Source: Helicobacteraceae bacterium
Lineage (GTDB): Bacteria > Campylobacterota > Campylobacteria > Campylobacterales > Sulfurimonadaceae
Direction: 5' to 3'
Assembly: GCA_015489055.1 (NCBI GenBank)
Contig: WFMO01000170.1
Location: 1-5,957, forward strand
Length of the DNA: 5,957 nt
Part shown: one piece after another, positions 1 to 5,957 of the stretch
Layout of the letters: each line of letters opens with the position of its first letter
Numbering within the stretch: the stretch's first letter is position 1
Program-made: the position numbers and the translations under genes
Notes under the pieces: generated by a model
Told to the model about the DNA's origin: nothing
Seen by the model: the letters and a program-made list of their open reading frames with translations, nothing else
Databases searched by the model: none

Positions 1-1
1 T

Positions 2-1636
2 ATAGGGAATTATAAAACTCTTGGTAACCTTCTGCGCAATGAGATTAAAAAACGGACACTTCAGGGAGTATTTTTAAAACATACTCTTTTTTCCTATGCG
101 CTTATGAAAACAATCACACCTTCACTTAGTACGCAAGTTCAAAACTTTAACCTAGCCGATGTATTAAGTAAAAAAACCGATATAAAACTTCATGCCGGAG
201 ATAAATTTTATATTTTCAACAAATACAACAGTAGCGTTATCCCTTACGTCACGATTAACAATGAAGCAACAACAGATTTAAACACAACAACTAGTGATAA
301 TAATGGAACAACTTCTGTTGTTATTCAGCCGGGCAAGCGTCTTTATTACAAAAGTGCTATCTCTGCAAAAACTCTTTATCCAATCATAGCAAAAACAGGA
401 CAATACAGATACTACCAAGGTATGAGTGTAAGGGATCTAATCAACATGGCAGGTAAAACAAGTCATTATAATGCACTTGATGAAATTAGTATCACAACCT
501 ATCATACATATAATTTTATGCCAAAAACGATTATGCTTCAAGGTATAAAAGCACTGGATTATAAGCTCCAGCCTTTTGATAAAGTTGTTGTTTATAACTA
601 CTACAAGTTCCACCCAGTACACTCATTCATCATCTACGGTCAAGTCAATGTTCCAAAAAGTTATCCACTAGCAAAAGGAATGACGCTGCAAGGTGCTATT
701 CGAGTTGCCGGAGGCTTCACTCAAAAAGCATATAAACAAAATATAGAAGTTGTTAGATATTACATAAAAAACAATGAGCGAAAAGTTCATATCATAGAAG
801 TTCCGTATGCAAAAATAGACACATTTAAACTACATAATTTTGATGATATACATGTGCACAAGATACCAAACTGGGGGCATACCAAAGTTGTGACCATTAA
901 AGGACAGGTGATGTTTCCAGGCACCTATGTGATACATACAGGTGAACGACTGGCCAGCGTTTTAAAGCGTGCCGGAGGATTTACAAACAATGCGTTTTTA
1001 AGAGGAGCCGTATTTACGAGAGCTTCTATCAAAAAACTTCAAAGACAAAGACTACAGCAATCGCTGCTTACACTAAAACAAAAAGCGTTGGCACTTAGTG
1101 CAAGTCCAAAATCTTTTGGTCAAAAGGGCTCAAAAACAAATCTTATAGCTATTACAGATATGATAGACAAGATGTCAAAAGAAGCTCAAAATCTTGGACC
1201 AATCGGCAGGATATCAATCAAACTACAAAAAAATCTAGCTCGTTTTGCCCTTAGCAAGTCAAATATCGTTCTTAAAAATCACGACACGCTTGACATTCCC
1301 TCACCAAACAATACAGTGTTAATTGTCGGTCAGGTTATGAGTCCGACAGCAGTTGTATATGCTAGCAATAACGCAAATTACTATATCAAACAAGCAGGTG
1401 GATTAACAAACAGAGCGGACAATGATCATATGTATGTCATACATGCAAACGGAAGTGCACAAAAGCTTGATACGGGCTGGTTTGGTAATGAAAATATAAT
1501 ACGTGCCGGAGATACTATCATAGTGCCTCAAGAGCTGATCACCTACTCAGGTCTTCAGATGACAAAAGATATCGCTTCTATTTTTTATCAATTTGCGCTC
1601 ACTACCGCTTCTTTACATGTAATAGGAGTACTTTAA
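2..1636 (+). CDS. Multi-SLBB polysaccharide export protein, Wza-like (5' end outside window)
   Basis: This is the C-terminal 544 residues of a large periplasmic/outer-membrane polysaccharide export protein that would form the exit conduit for a capsule or exopolysaccharide. The frame is open to the window edge. The ATG at 104 has no ribosome binding site, and the 34 codons before it read as ordinary protein, so the start and the N-terminal Poly_export domain lie upstream. Numbering from the ATG at 104, four SLBB-like beta-grasp units are visible. They lie near residues 85-136 (GQYRYYQGMSVRDLINMAG), 174-222 (GQVNVPKSYPL, then RVAGGFT), 262-306 (GQVMFPGTYVI, then KRAGGFT) and 404-455 (GQVMSP, then KQAGGLT). 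A Thr/Asn-rich low-complexity stretch covers 52-73. A basic, helix-prone insert of about 80 residues (308-386) separates units 3 and 4. The C-terminus has the usual AGDTIIVPQ motif and then a hydrophobic/amphipathic tail. The Wzz-like gene follows after one base, so the two are probably cotranscribed. The family call is firm; the exact polymer is unknown. Confidence 0.92.
   Translation: MGNYKTLGNLLRNEIKKRTLQGVFLKHTLFSYALMKTITPSLSTQVQNFNLADVLSKKTDIKLHAGDKFYIFNKYNSSVIPYVTINNEATTDLNTTTSDNNGTTSVVIQPGKRLYYKSAISAKTLYPIIAKTGQYRYYQGMSVRDLINMAGKTSHYNALDEISITTYHTYNFMPKTIMLQGIKALDYKLQPFDKVVVYNYYKFHPVHSFIIYGQVNVPKSYPLAKGMTLQGAIRVAGGFTQKAYKQNIEVVRYYIKNNERKVHIIEVPYAKIDTFKLHNFDDIHVHKIPNWGHTKVVTIKGQVMFPGTYVIHTGERLASVLKRAGGFTNNAFLRGAVFTRASIKKLQRQRLQQSLLTLKQKALALSASPKSFGQKGSKTNLIAITDMIDKMSKEAQNLGPIGRISIKLQKNLARFALSKSNIVLKNHDTLDIPSPNNTVLIVGQVMSPTAVVYASNNANYYIKQAGGLTNRADNDHMYVIHANGSAQKLDTGWFGNENIIRAGDTIIVPQELITYSGLQMTKDIASIFYQFALTTASLHVIGVL
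1624..1628 (+). promoter_or_regulatory. Ribosome binding site of the Wzz-like gene
   Basis: AGGAG lies inside the last codons of the export gene, nine bases before the ATG at 1638. It supports that start and suggests translational coupling, because the upstream stop codon is one base from the ATG. Confidence 0.75.
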
Positions 1637-1637
1637 G

Positions 1638-2585
1638 ATGCAGCACACTGGTAACAATAACAACTGTATAGATGAGGATGAGATAGATTTAAGAGAACTT
1701 TTTGGCACCATATGGGCCAACAAGTTCAAAATAGCTATCTTTACTTTTATAGTAACATCGCTAACGATAGTATATGTGCTCACAAAACCCAACCAATATA
1801 CTTCATCAACCATATTGGCTCCACAGGGACAGACAAAGAGCATAAGTCTTGGCGGACTGTCATCACTTGCAAGCATGGCCGGCGTAAATGTTGGAGGAGG
1901 CGTAATGGACGCATACCATTCACTTAAAATCATACTTGGGAGTTACGCATTTGAAAAGATGATGGTTAAAAAATATCATCTAATTAATCTGCTCTCAACG
2001 TCCAATATGAAAAAAGAGTTTGTTTTTCCTTTTGGCTACAACGGCATGTACAATCTGTTTCATTCAAGCAAAAAATCAAACAAGAGTTACGCCGATAAAG
2101 AGTATTTGACCATTAAAGCATTAAAAAAAATTATCTCCATAAGTAGCAGTAAAAAGAGCGGAGCAATAACTATGAGCGTTAAATTGCCTGACAGATTTTT
2201 GGCAAAAAGGCTACTTGATATTTATCTGAAAAACTCAACGGCATATCTGCGTACTATCGATATGAAAAATATTAAACAGAAGATAAAATATTACCAAAAA
2301 GAGCTAGCTGGCACTAACAACATCCAGTTAAAAACTCAAATCAGTCAATACATAGCAAATCTAATGCAAAAAGAGGTATTTGCAAATGCAAATCCTTACT
2401 ATACCGTAAAGCAGATAACCAAGCCCGAAGTACCTTATATCAAAGATAAAGCAGGTCCAAAAAGAGCGCTTATTGTCATAGTTGCTTTTATCACGTCAAT
2501 AATCTTAGCGGTATTTGGAGTGTTTTTTGTAGAATTTTTAAAAAATAACAAAGAAGAAGATATGAGTCCAAAGACTAATCAATAG
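1638..2585 (+). CDS. Wzz-type polysaccharide chain-length determinant (polysaccharide co-polymerase)
   Basis: This 315-residue inner-membrane protein is of the Wzz family, which sets the modal length of O-antigen, capsule or exopolysaccharide chains with a Wzy polymerase. An acidic cytoplasmic start containing DEDEIDLRELFGTIW, the typical Wzz N-terminal motif, precedes a membrane segment at about residues 31-49. A periplasmic domain follows, with the Gly/Ser/Ala-rich stretch LGGLSSLASMAGVNVGGG (71-88), a helical segment near 205-245, and the conserved Pro-rich approach KPEVPYIKDKAGPKR (262-276). The second membrane segment spans about 277-298 and ends in a short charged tail. There is no Walker-type kinase domain, so this is the stand-alone type and not a Wzc tyrosine kinase fusion. 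The periplasmic part is rather compact. It starts one base after the export gene, and the two probably act as a pair. Its last 11 bases overlap the convergent barrel gene. Confidence 0.9.
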   Translation: MQHTGNNNNCIDEDEIDLRELFGTIWANKFKIAIFTFIVTSLTIVYVLTKPNQYTSSTILAPQGQTKSISLGGLSSLASMAGVNVGGGVMDAYHSLKIILGSYAFEKMMVKKYHLINLLSTSNMKKEFVFPFGYNGMYNLFHSSKKSNKSYADKEYLTIKALKKIISISSSKKSGAITMSVKLPDRFLAKRLLDIYLKNSTAYLRTIDMKNIKQKIKYYQKELAGTNNIQLKTQISQYIANLMQKEVFANANPYYTVKQITKPEVPYIKDKAGPKRALIVIVAFITSIILAVFGVFFVEFLKNNKEEDMSPKTNQ

Positions 2586-2589
2586 TCTT
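2571..2589. terminator. Inverted repeat carrying both convergent stop codons; weak bidirectional terminator candidate
   Basis: AAGACTA (2571-2577) and TAGTCTT (2583-2589) are exact reverse complements separated by the 5-base loop ATCAA. The + strand stop TAG (2583-2585) is in the right arm, and the - strand stop (CTA at 2575-2577) is in the left arm. The stem has only two G-C pairs and no T-tract follows on either strand, so it is not a canonical intrinsic terminator. No better terminator is visible between the converging genes. Confidence 0.3.
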
Positions 2590-4050
2590 AAACTTATATG
2601 ATACTCCGATATTTACAACAAGATCATTTAATCCGCCATTTATCGCTTTAACATCTCCAAAAGAAGCATTAATGGCAAAATCATCTGTTGGCGCATATTG
2701 CACCCCTGCCATCGGTTGAACTATAAAACCACTACCCGTATCAACACCACCGCCTCCGCCAACGCCCGCACAGAGTGTGGTAAAAAGATTTATATTGTTT
2801 CTAACTTGCAATCTTCTTCCAAATCCAACCAGGCCAACTGAATAACCTCCTGCATTGCCGCTATATGCGCTAAGAGCTTCTGCGCTAAAATAATCATGAT
2901 TATTTAGGTATCTGTCAATTTTCATGCCTATTAGGTTGAGATTGCGTTTATTCCCGATATATGTCTGATTTGCAAGCGTAATATCTACTTCGTAATCTCC
3001 AAAACTCTGATAGCTTGACAATGGTTGATAACTGCTACCGACTGATAATGATTTAAGCGTATAATTGACTGACATCATAAGTGACGTAGCTTGAAAATTT
3101 CCATTAAATGCTTTTATGTGTCCTAGTTCCGAGCTAAGAGTCAGCTTATTGTTTAGTTTTGCGTATAAACCAACGCTTTCTTGATGTACAATTCCGCCGC
3201 CAGTATCAATTTTGCCGCCTCCCGCTGCTCCAATGGCGGTTTTTATATATCCTCCAAAATATTGACTAAATGGCTGTTTATACCCGAGACCTCCGAAAAA
3301 TTGCGCATATCCGCTTGCATCGCCGCCGCCGGCACCTGCGGCCTGAATGAAAGCTATAAAGTTATGATGCAGATACTTTCCATACTCAAATCCAACCAAA
3401 TCAAGATGATTTTTAGACACTTTACCACTGGTGTCAAGAGTACCCTCAGGTATAAAGTATCTCTCTAAAATAAGTGAGAAATATGTATCACTCCATCCCA
3501 TTTTTAGATGATGCATTTTAGCAAAAGTCTCAATGTCGTTTATTATCATAGGAGAGTTTGTATTTTTCTTGTGAACTTCCGTAAAGGGTATCGAGAGTTT
3601 TGCATATAGCTGATTACTATTAATTTGACCGTTTGGAAAATCAACTTTGCTTACACCTGCGCCGATATTGTATCCATGCATATCATACAGCATACCAAGA
3701 TGCGGCCTAAGCATTAGCCCGCCGCCTTGAGCGGCTGCACCACCGCCGCCACCGCCAACAAACATGCCAACATCAGCAAGCAGGTTATGAGTGATGGGAA
3801 ATTTGTATCCACCCTCCACTCCGCCGGTAAAAAAACCTCCTCTGTGCCCTGTTACCGCGCTATATATACCAAGACCAACATAAGCATGCCCAAAATCATA
3901 AAGATAACTGGTTCCGAGTAAGCCCATTTTTTCGTTACGCGGAAGAGTCAGTACATCATAAGTAACACCATAATGACCTTTTTGGACAAATAAGCTGCCG
4001 GCTAAAAGAGGTACACTTATACCACATATTATTAAAAACCTCCCAAACAT
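2575..4050 (-). CDS. Glycine-rich, three-module probable outer-membrane beta-barrel protein
   Basis: I do not recognise a named family. The 491-residue protein begins with a short Sec signal peptide (Arg4, hydrophobic 5-16, likely cleavage after Ala17-Ser19). The mature part has alternating polar/hydrophobic strands rich in Gly and aromatics (about 80 Gly, 16%), as in outer-membrane beta-barrels. It holds three diverged copies of one module, at about residues 26-157, 189-334 and 353-487. Each has a poly-Gly core (95-120, 270-295, 425-450) and, 12-13 residues on, a second block (132-156, 308-332, 463-487). I can sketch eight strands per module, so it could be one 24-strand barrel or three small barrels in tandem. 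The last predicted strand ends in YKF and four residues follow, so the terminal aromatic is not the very last residue. The start has AAGGAAG just upstream. It lies 113 bases after rmlB on the same strand and converges with the Wzz-like gene. A role in polysaccharide export or anchoring is inferred from position only. Confidence 0.78.
   Translation of the reverse strand: MFGRFLIICGISVPLLAGSLFVQKGHYGVTYDVLTLPRNEKMGLLGTSYLYDFGHAYVGLGIYSAVTGHRGGFFTGGVEGGYKFPITHNLLADVGMFVGGGGGGAAAQGGGLMLRPHLGMLYDMHGYNIGAGVSKVDFPNGQINSNQLYAKLSIPFTEVHKKNTNSPMIINDIETFAKMHHLKMGWSDTYFSLILERYFIPEGTLDTSGKVSKNHLDLVGFEYGKYLHHNFIAFIQAAGAGGGDASGYAQFFGGLGYKQPFSQYFGGYIKTAIGAAGGGKIDTGGGIVHQESVGLYAKLNNKLTLSSELGHIKAFNGNFQATSLMMSVNYTLKSLSVGSSYQPLSSYQSFGDYEVDITLANQTYIGNKRNLNLIGMKIDRYLNNHDYFSAEALSAYSGNAGGYSVGLVGFGRRLQVRNNINLFTTLCAGVGGGGGVDTGSGFIVQPMAGVQYAPTDDFAINASFGDVKAINGGLNDLVVNIGVSYKFKTID
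2590..2994 (-). repeat. Barrel protein module 3 (residues 353-487)
   Basis: This is the third copy. Its Gly core reads AGVGGGGGVDTGSG (428-441), and the second block SFGDVKAINGG (463-473) is close to ELGHIKAFNGN of module 2. It ends in the predicted closing strand VVNIGVSYKF, followed by KTID. Confidence 0.65.
3049..3486 (-). repeat. Barrel protein module 2 (residues 189-334)
   Basis: This is the second copy. Its Gly core reads AIGAAGGGKIDTGGG (272-286), and the second block has ELGHIKAFNGN (308-318). The upstream part DLVGFEYGKYLHHN matches NLIGMKIDRYLNNH of module 3 position by position. An extra Gly-rich turn, AAGAGGGDASG, lies at 237-247. Confidence 0.65.
3580..3975 (-). repeat. Barrel protein module 1 (residues 26-157)
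   Basis: This is the first copy of the internal protein repeat. Its Gly core reads GMFVGGGGGGAAAQGGG (95-111), and the second block starts GVSKVDFPNGQ (132-142). It contains the longest poly-Gly run (residues 99-104), and a hydrophilic linker (158-188) follows. Similarity to the other copies is at protein level only. Confidence 0.65.
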
Positions 4051-4054
4051 CGCA

Positions 4055-4061
4055 CTTCCTT
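4055..4061 (-). promoter_or_regulatory. Ribosome binding site of the barrel gene
   Basis: Read on the minus strand, AAGGAAG lies four bases before the ATG at 4050. This supports that start, which also places the signal peptide at the N-terminus. Confidence 0.65.
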
Positions 4062-4113
4062 ATCTTACAAGCTTCTTTTTAATAGCCAAAAACACTTCTG
4101 TTACGTTATCAAT

Positions 4114-4119
4114 ATTATC
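4114..4119 (-). promoter_or_regulatory. Possible -10 element ahead of the barrel gene
   Basis: The minus strand reads GATAAT, one mismatch from TATAAT, within an AT-rich run about 65 bases upstream of the ATG. No TTGACA-like hexamer sits 16-18 bases further up, although Campylobacterota promoters often lack one. If real, it would let the barrel gene be transcribed independently of rmlD-rmlB. The rest of the 113-base gap (4051-4163) shows only a short odd-centred palindrome AGAGAGTCTCT at 4131-4141, and no convincing terminator after rmlB. Confidence 0.25.
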
Positions 4120-4163
4120 TGACCGCGCCTAGAGAGTCTCTGCTTCAAACTATTTTAAACGTA

Positions 4164-5201
4164 TTACTTCTCATACTTTCTTAAATACCAATCAACAGTC
4201 TTTATTATCCCGCTCTCAAAATCTTCATCAGCTTCCCAGCCTAGTTCGTTTTCCAGTTTTGTGGCATCTATTGCATAGCGTCTGTCATGTCCTGCACGGT
4301 CGTCAACAAAAGTTATCAGTTCCTTATAGCTTTTGTTTCCTTGTCGTGGTATTTTTTCATCCAAGATGGATGTAATGGCATTAACTATCTGAAGATTTGT
4401 TCTCTCATTTCTTCCGCCAATGTTATAAACATTGCCCTTTTGACCTGTGTGATAAACTAAGTCTATGCCTTTACAGTGATCAAGTACATAAAGCCAGTCT
4501 CTTATATTTTTACCATCTCCGTAAATCGGGATAGGTTCATCTGCTATACATTTACGGATGATAGTCGGGATGAGTTTTTCATCATGTTGTTTTGGGCCGT
4601 AGTTGTTTGAGCAGTTTGTGATTACAGTATTGAGACCATATGTCTCTTGGTAGCTTCTTACTATCATATCTGAACTCGCTTTAGAAGCTGAATATGGAGA
4701 GTTTGGAGCGTAAGGCGTCTCTTCGGTGAAAAGGTCTCTTGGATTGTCTGATAGCGTTCCATATACTTCATCAGTTGAGATATGATGAAATCTGGCATCT
4801 TCGTAACCATCTTTACATGTAAAGGGTTTTTGCATCCAATATTTTTGTGCGACATCTAGCAGCGTAAAAGTGCCATTGACATTTGTTTGTATAAACACTC
4901 CGGGATTTTTTATAGAATTGTCAACATGACTCTCTGCCGCAAAATGGATGACTCCTTGGATGTCGTATTCGTTAAAGATGAACTCTACAAGTTCACGATT
5001 GCAGATATCGCCTTTGATGAATTTGTAGCGAGGGTTGTTTTCTATCTCTTTGAGATTTTGCAAGTTGCCTGCATAAGTGAGCAGGTCAAGGTTTACGATG
5101 TTGTAATTTTCATATTTTTCTATAAAATATGGCACAAAGTTACTTCCTATGAAGCCTGCGCAGCCTGTTACTAAAATCGTTTTATTGTTGTTGTTAAACA
5201 T
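4164..5201 (-). CDS. rmlB: dTDP-glucose 4,6-dehydratase
   Basis: This is a 345-residue cytoplasmic enzyme, full length for the family. It converts dTDP-D-glucose to dTDP-4-dehydro-6-deoxy-D-glucose, the second step of dTDP-L-rhamnose synthesis, using tightly bound NAD+. It is an extended SDR with all hallmarks. These are the nucleotide-binding TGCAGFIGSNF (12-22), HFAAESHVD (86-94), the catalytic STDEVYG (142-148, with Thr143-Asp144-Glu145), YSASK (Tyr170, Lys174), NNYGPKQ (199-205), GDGKNIRDWLYV (228-239) and the sugar-nucleotide end DDRAGHDRRYAID (300-312). No key residue is missing. The ATG is one base after the rmlD stop codon, so the two are one operon and probably translationally coupled. 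The product could also feed other dTDP-6-deoxysugars, but the adjacent rmlD favours rhamnose. Confidence 0.97.
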   Translation of the reverse strand: MFNNNNKTILVTGCAGFIGSNFVPYFIEKYENYNIVNLDLLTYAGNLQNLKEIENNPRYKFIKGDICNRELVEFIFNEYDIQGVIHFAAESHVDNSIKNPGVFIQTNVNGTFTLLDVAQKYWMQKPFTCKDGYEDARFHHISTDEVYGTLSDNPRDLFTEETPYAPNSPYSASKASSDMIVRSYQETYGLNTVITNCSNNYGPKQHDEKLIPTIIRKCIADEPIPIYGDGKNIRDWLYVLDHCKGIDLVYHTGQKGNVYNIGGRNERTNLQIVNAITSILDEKIPRQGNKSYKELITFVDDRAGHDRRYAIDATKLENELGWEADEDFESGIIKTVDWYLRKYEK

Positions 5202-5202
5202 A

Positions 5203-5957
5203 TTACTTTCTTTCTCCCATAATTCTTAAACATTCATCTAAACTATCTTTCCAATAAGAAATAGTTAGATTAAACTCTTTTTTTATCTTTGCCTTATTCA
5301 GTAAGCTGTAATGAGGTCTTTCTGCTGGCGTTGGATACTCTTTTGTCTCGATTGAGCTGATTTTACAATCTAGTTTTGCCATTCTCATTATCTCTTTTGC
5401 AAAATCATACCAGCTAAGAACGCCTTCGTTTGAGTAGTTGTATATTTTTACTTTTTCATTTTTAATATTTGGTATTATATCAAGGATAGCTTGTGCTAAG
5501 TCTTTTGCATAGGTTGGTGTGCCAACTTGGTCAAAAATGACTCCTAGTTGATCTTTCTCACGACCTAGTCTAAGCATTGTTTTTACAAAGTTAGCTCCAA
5601 AGCTAGAGTAAACCCATGAAGTTCTGATAATTATGGAGTTTTTAGGGTTAATTGCCTGCATTGCTTTTTCACCTGCAAGTTTAGTGTATCCATAAACTCC
5701 ATTTGGATTTGTCTTGTCATCTTCGTTGTATGGTTTATAGTTTTTACCATCAAATACATAATCTGTTGAAATATGAATGAGTTTTATATTCTTATCGTTT
5801 GCCGTTTGTGCCAGATGTTTCGTTGCAAGATGGTTTACTTTGTCTGCATTCACTTTGTCTTCTTCAGCTTTATCTACTGCCGTATAAGCTGCACAGTTTA
5901 TTATTATATTAATGCTGTTTATTTGTATAAAATTATTTATTGCTTCTTCATTTGTAA
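5203..5957 (-). CDS. rmlD: dTDP-4-dehydrorhamnose reductase (N-terminus outside window)
   Basis: This is the last 250 residues of the NAD(P)H-dependent reductase that makes dTDP-L-rhamnose from dTDP-4-dehydro-L-rhamnose, the final step of the pathway. The frame is open to the right edge. Upstream of a GTG at 5853 it continues through TNEEAINNFIQINSINIIIN and then CAAYTAVDKAEEDKVNADK, a hallmark RmlD stretch, so that GTG encodes an internal valine. Further motifs are HISTDYVFDG, YGYTKLAGE (catalytic Tyr and Lys), RTSWVYS, FDQVGTPTYAKDLAQ and the C-terminal PTPAERPHYSLLNKAKI. About 35-45 N-terminal residues, including the GxxGxxG cofactor loop, must lie beyond the edge. It is the first visible gene of the leftward operon, one base before rmlB. 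rmlA and rmlC would be expected further upstream but are not seen. Confidence 0.96.
   Translation of the reverse strand, partial: TNEEAINNFIQINSINIIINCAAYTAVDKAEEDKVNADKVNHLATKHLAQTANDKNIKLIHISTDYVFDGKNYKPYNEDDKTNPNGVYGYTKLAGEKAMQAINPKNSIIIRTSWVYSSFGANFVKTMLRLGREKDQLGVIFDQVGTPTYAKDLAQAILDIIPNIKNEKVKIYNYSNEGVLSWYDFAKEIMRMAKLDCKISSIETKEYPTPAERPHYSLLNKAKIKKEFNLTISYWKDSLDECLRIMGERK
5206..5217 (-). promoter_or_regulatory. Purine-rich ribosome binding region of rmlB
   Basis: The minus strand reads GGAGAAAGAAAG over the last codons of rmlD, ending four bases before the rmlB ATG at 5201. The GGAG part is rather far from the start. Together with the one-base gap, this suggests reinitiation or coupling from rmlD. 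Confidence 0.5.

Noticed and set aside
1613..1933. Minus-strand open frame opposite the start of the Wzz-like gene, and the + frame at 1712-1927
   Set aside because: Both are shadows of the Wzz-like coding sequence, whose frame carries the expected membrane segment and Gly-rich motif.
2123..2130. Run of eight A residues in the Wzz-like gene as a phase-variable tract
   Set aside because: A8 is common by chance in AT-rich coding DNA, the frame is intact, and phase-variable tracts in this phylum are usually longer G/C runs.
3181..3921. Open frames on the + strand opposite the barrel gene (3181-3468 and 3727-3921)
   Set aside because: They are antisense to a well-supported gene with signal peptide and repeats, lack ribosome binding sites and have no recognisable protein character.
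4131..4141. AGAGAGTCTCT palindrome in the gap after rmlB as terminator or operator
   Set aside because: The five-base arms have a one-base centre, so they cannot form a hairpin. There is no T-tract and no second copy to suggest an operator.
4887..5174. + strand frame opposite rmlB and minus frame at 4664-4855
   Set aside because: rmlB is intact with all family motifs, and these frames show no independent evidence of coding.
1..5957. CRISPR array, tRNA/rRNA gene, insertion sequence or attachment site
   Set aside because: No regularly spaced direct repeats, RNA gene hallmarks, transposase motifs or terminal inverted repeats were seen. Nearly all of the sequence is accounted for by five genes.

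Overview
The window is AT-rich and fully coding apart from one 113-base gap. It comes from a surface-polysaccharide locus. The gene types, short gene spacing, AT-rich codon use and protein style suggest a Campylobacterota member (Sulfurimonas/Sulfurovum-like). That assignment is an impression from the sequence, not a search result.

Left half, + strand: the 3' part of a large multi-SLBB polysaccharide export protein (Wza type) is followed after one base by a Wzz-type chain-length determinant. Both belong to the envelope machinery that sets polymer length and exports it. The export gene is cut by the left edge. Its frame is open to base 2, and the ATG at 104 is internal.

Right half, - strand: transcription runs from the right edge through rmlD (cut by the window edge) and rmlB, which lie one base apart. 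After a 113-base gap comes a gene for a 491-residue glycine-rich, probable outer-membrane beta-barrel protein. RmlB and RmlD make dTDP-L-rhamnose, so the polymer handled here probably contains rhamnose or a related deoxysugar. RmlA and RmlC are not in view.

The two halves converge. The Wzz-like gene and the barrel gene overlap tail-to-tail by 11 bases, and both stop codons lie in the arms of a perfect 7-bp inverted repeat.

The least familiar element is the barrel protein. It is built from three diverged copies of a roughly 130-145-residue module. Each copy has a poly-glycine core and, at a fixed distance behind it, a second conserved block. It is not a family I can name. Its place between Wza/Wzz and rhamnose genes makes it a candidate outer-membrane component of polysaccharide export or surface attachment, which is inference. 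The rest looks like an ordinary polysaccharide locus.
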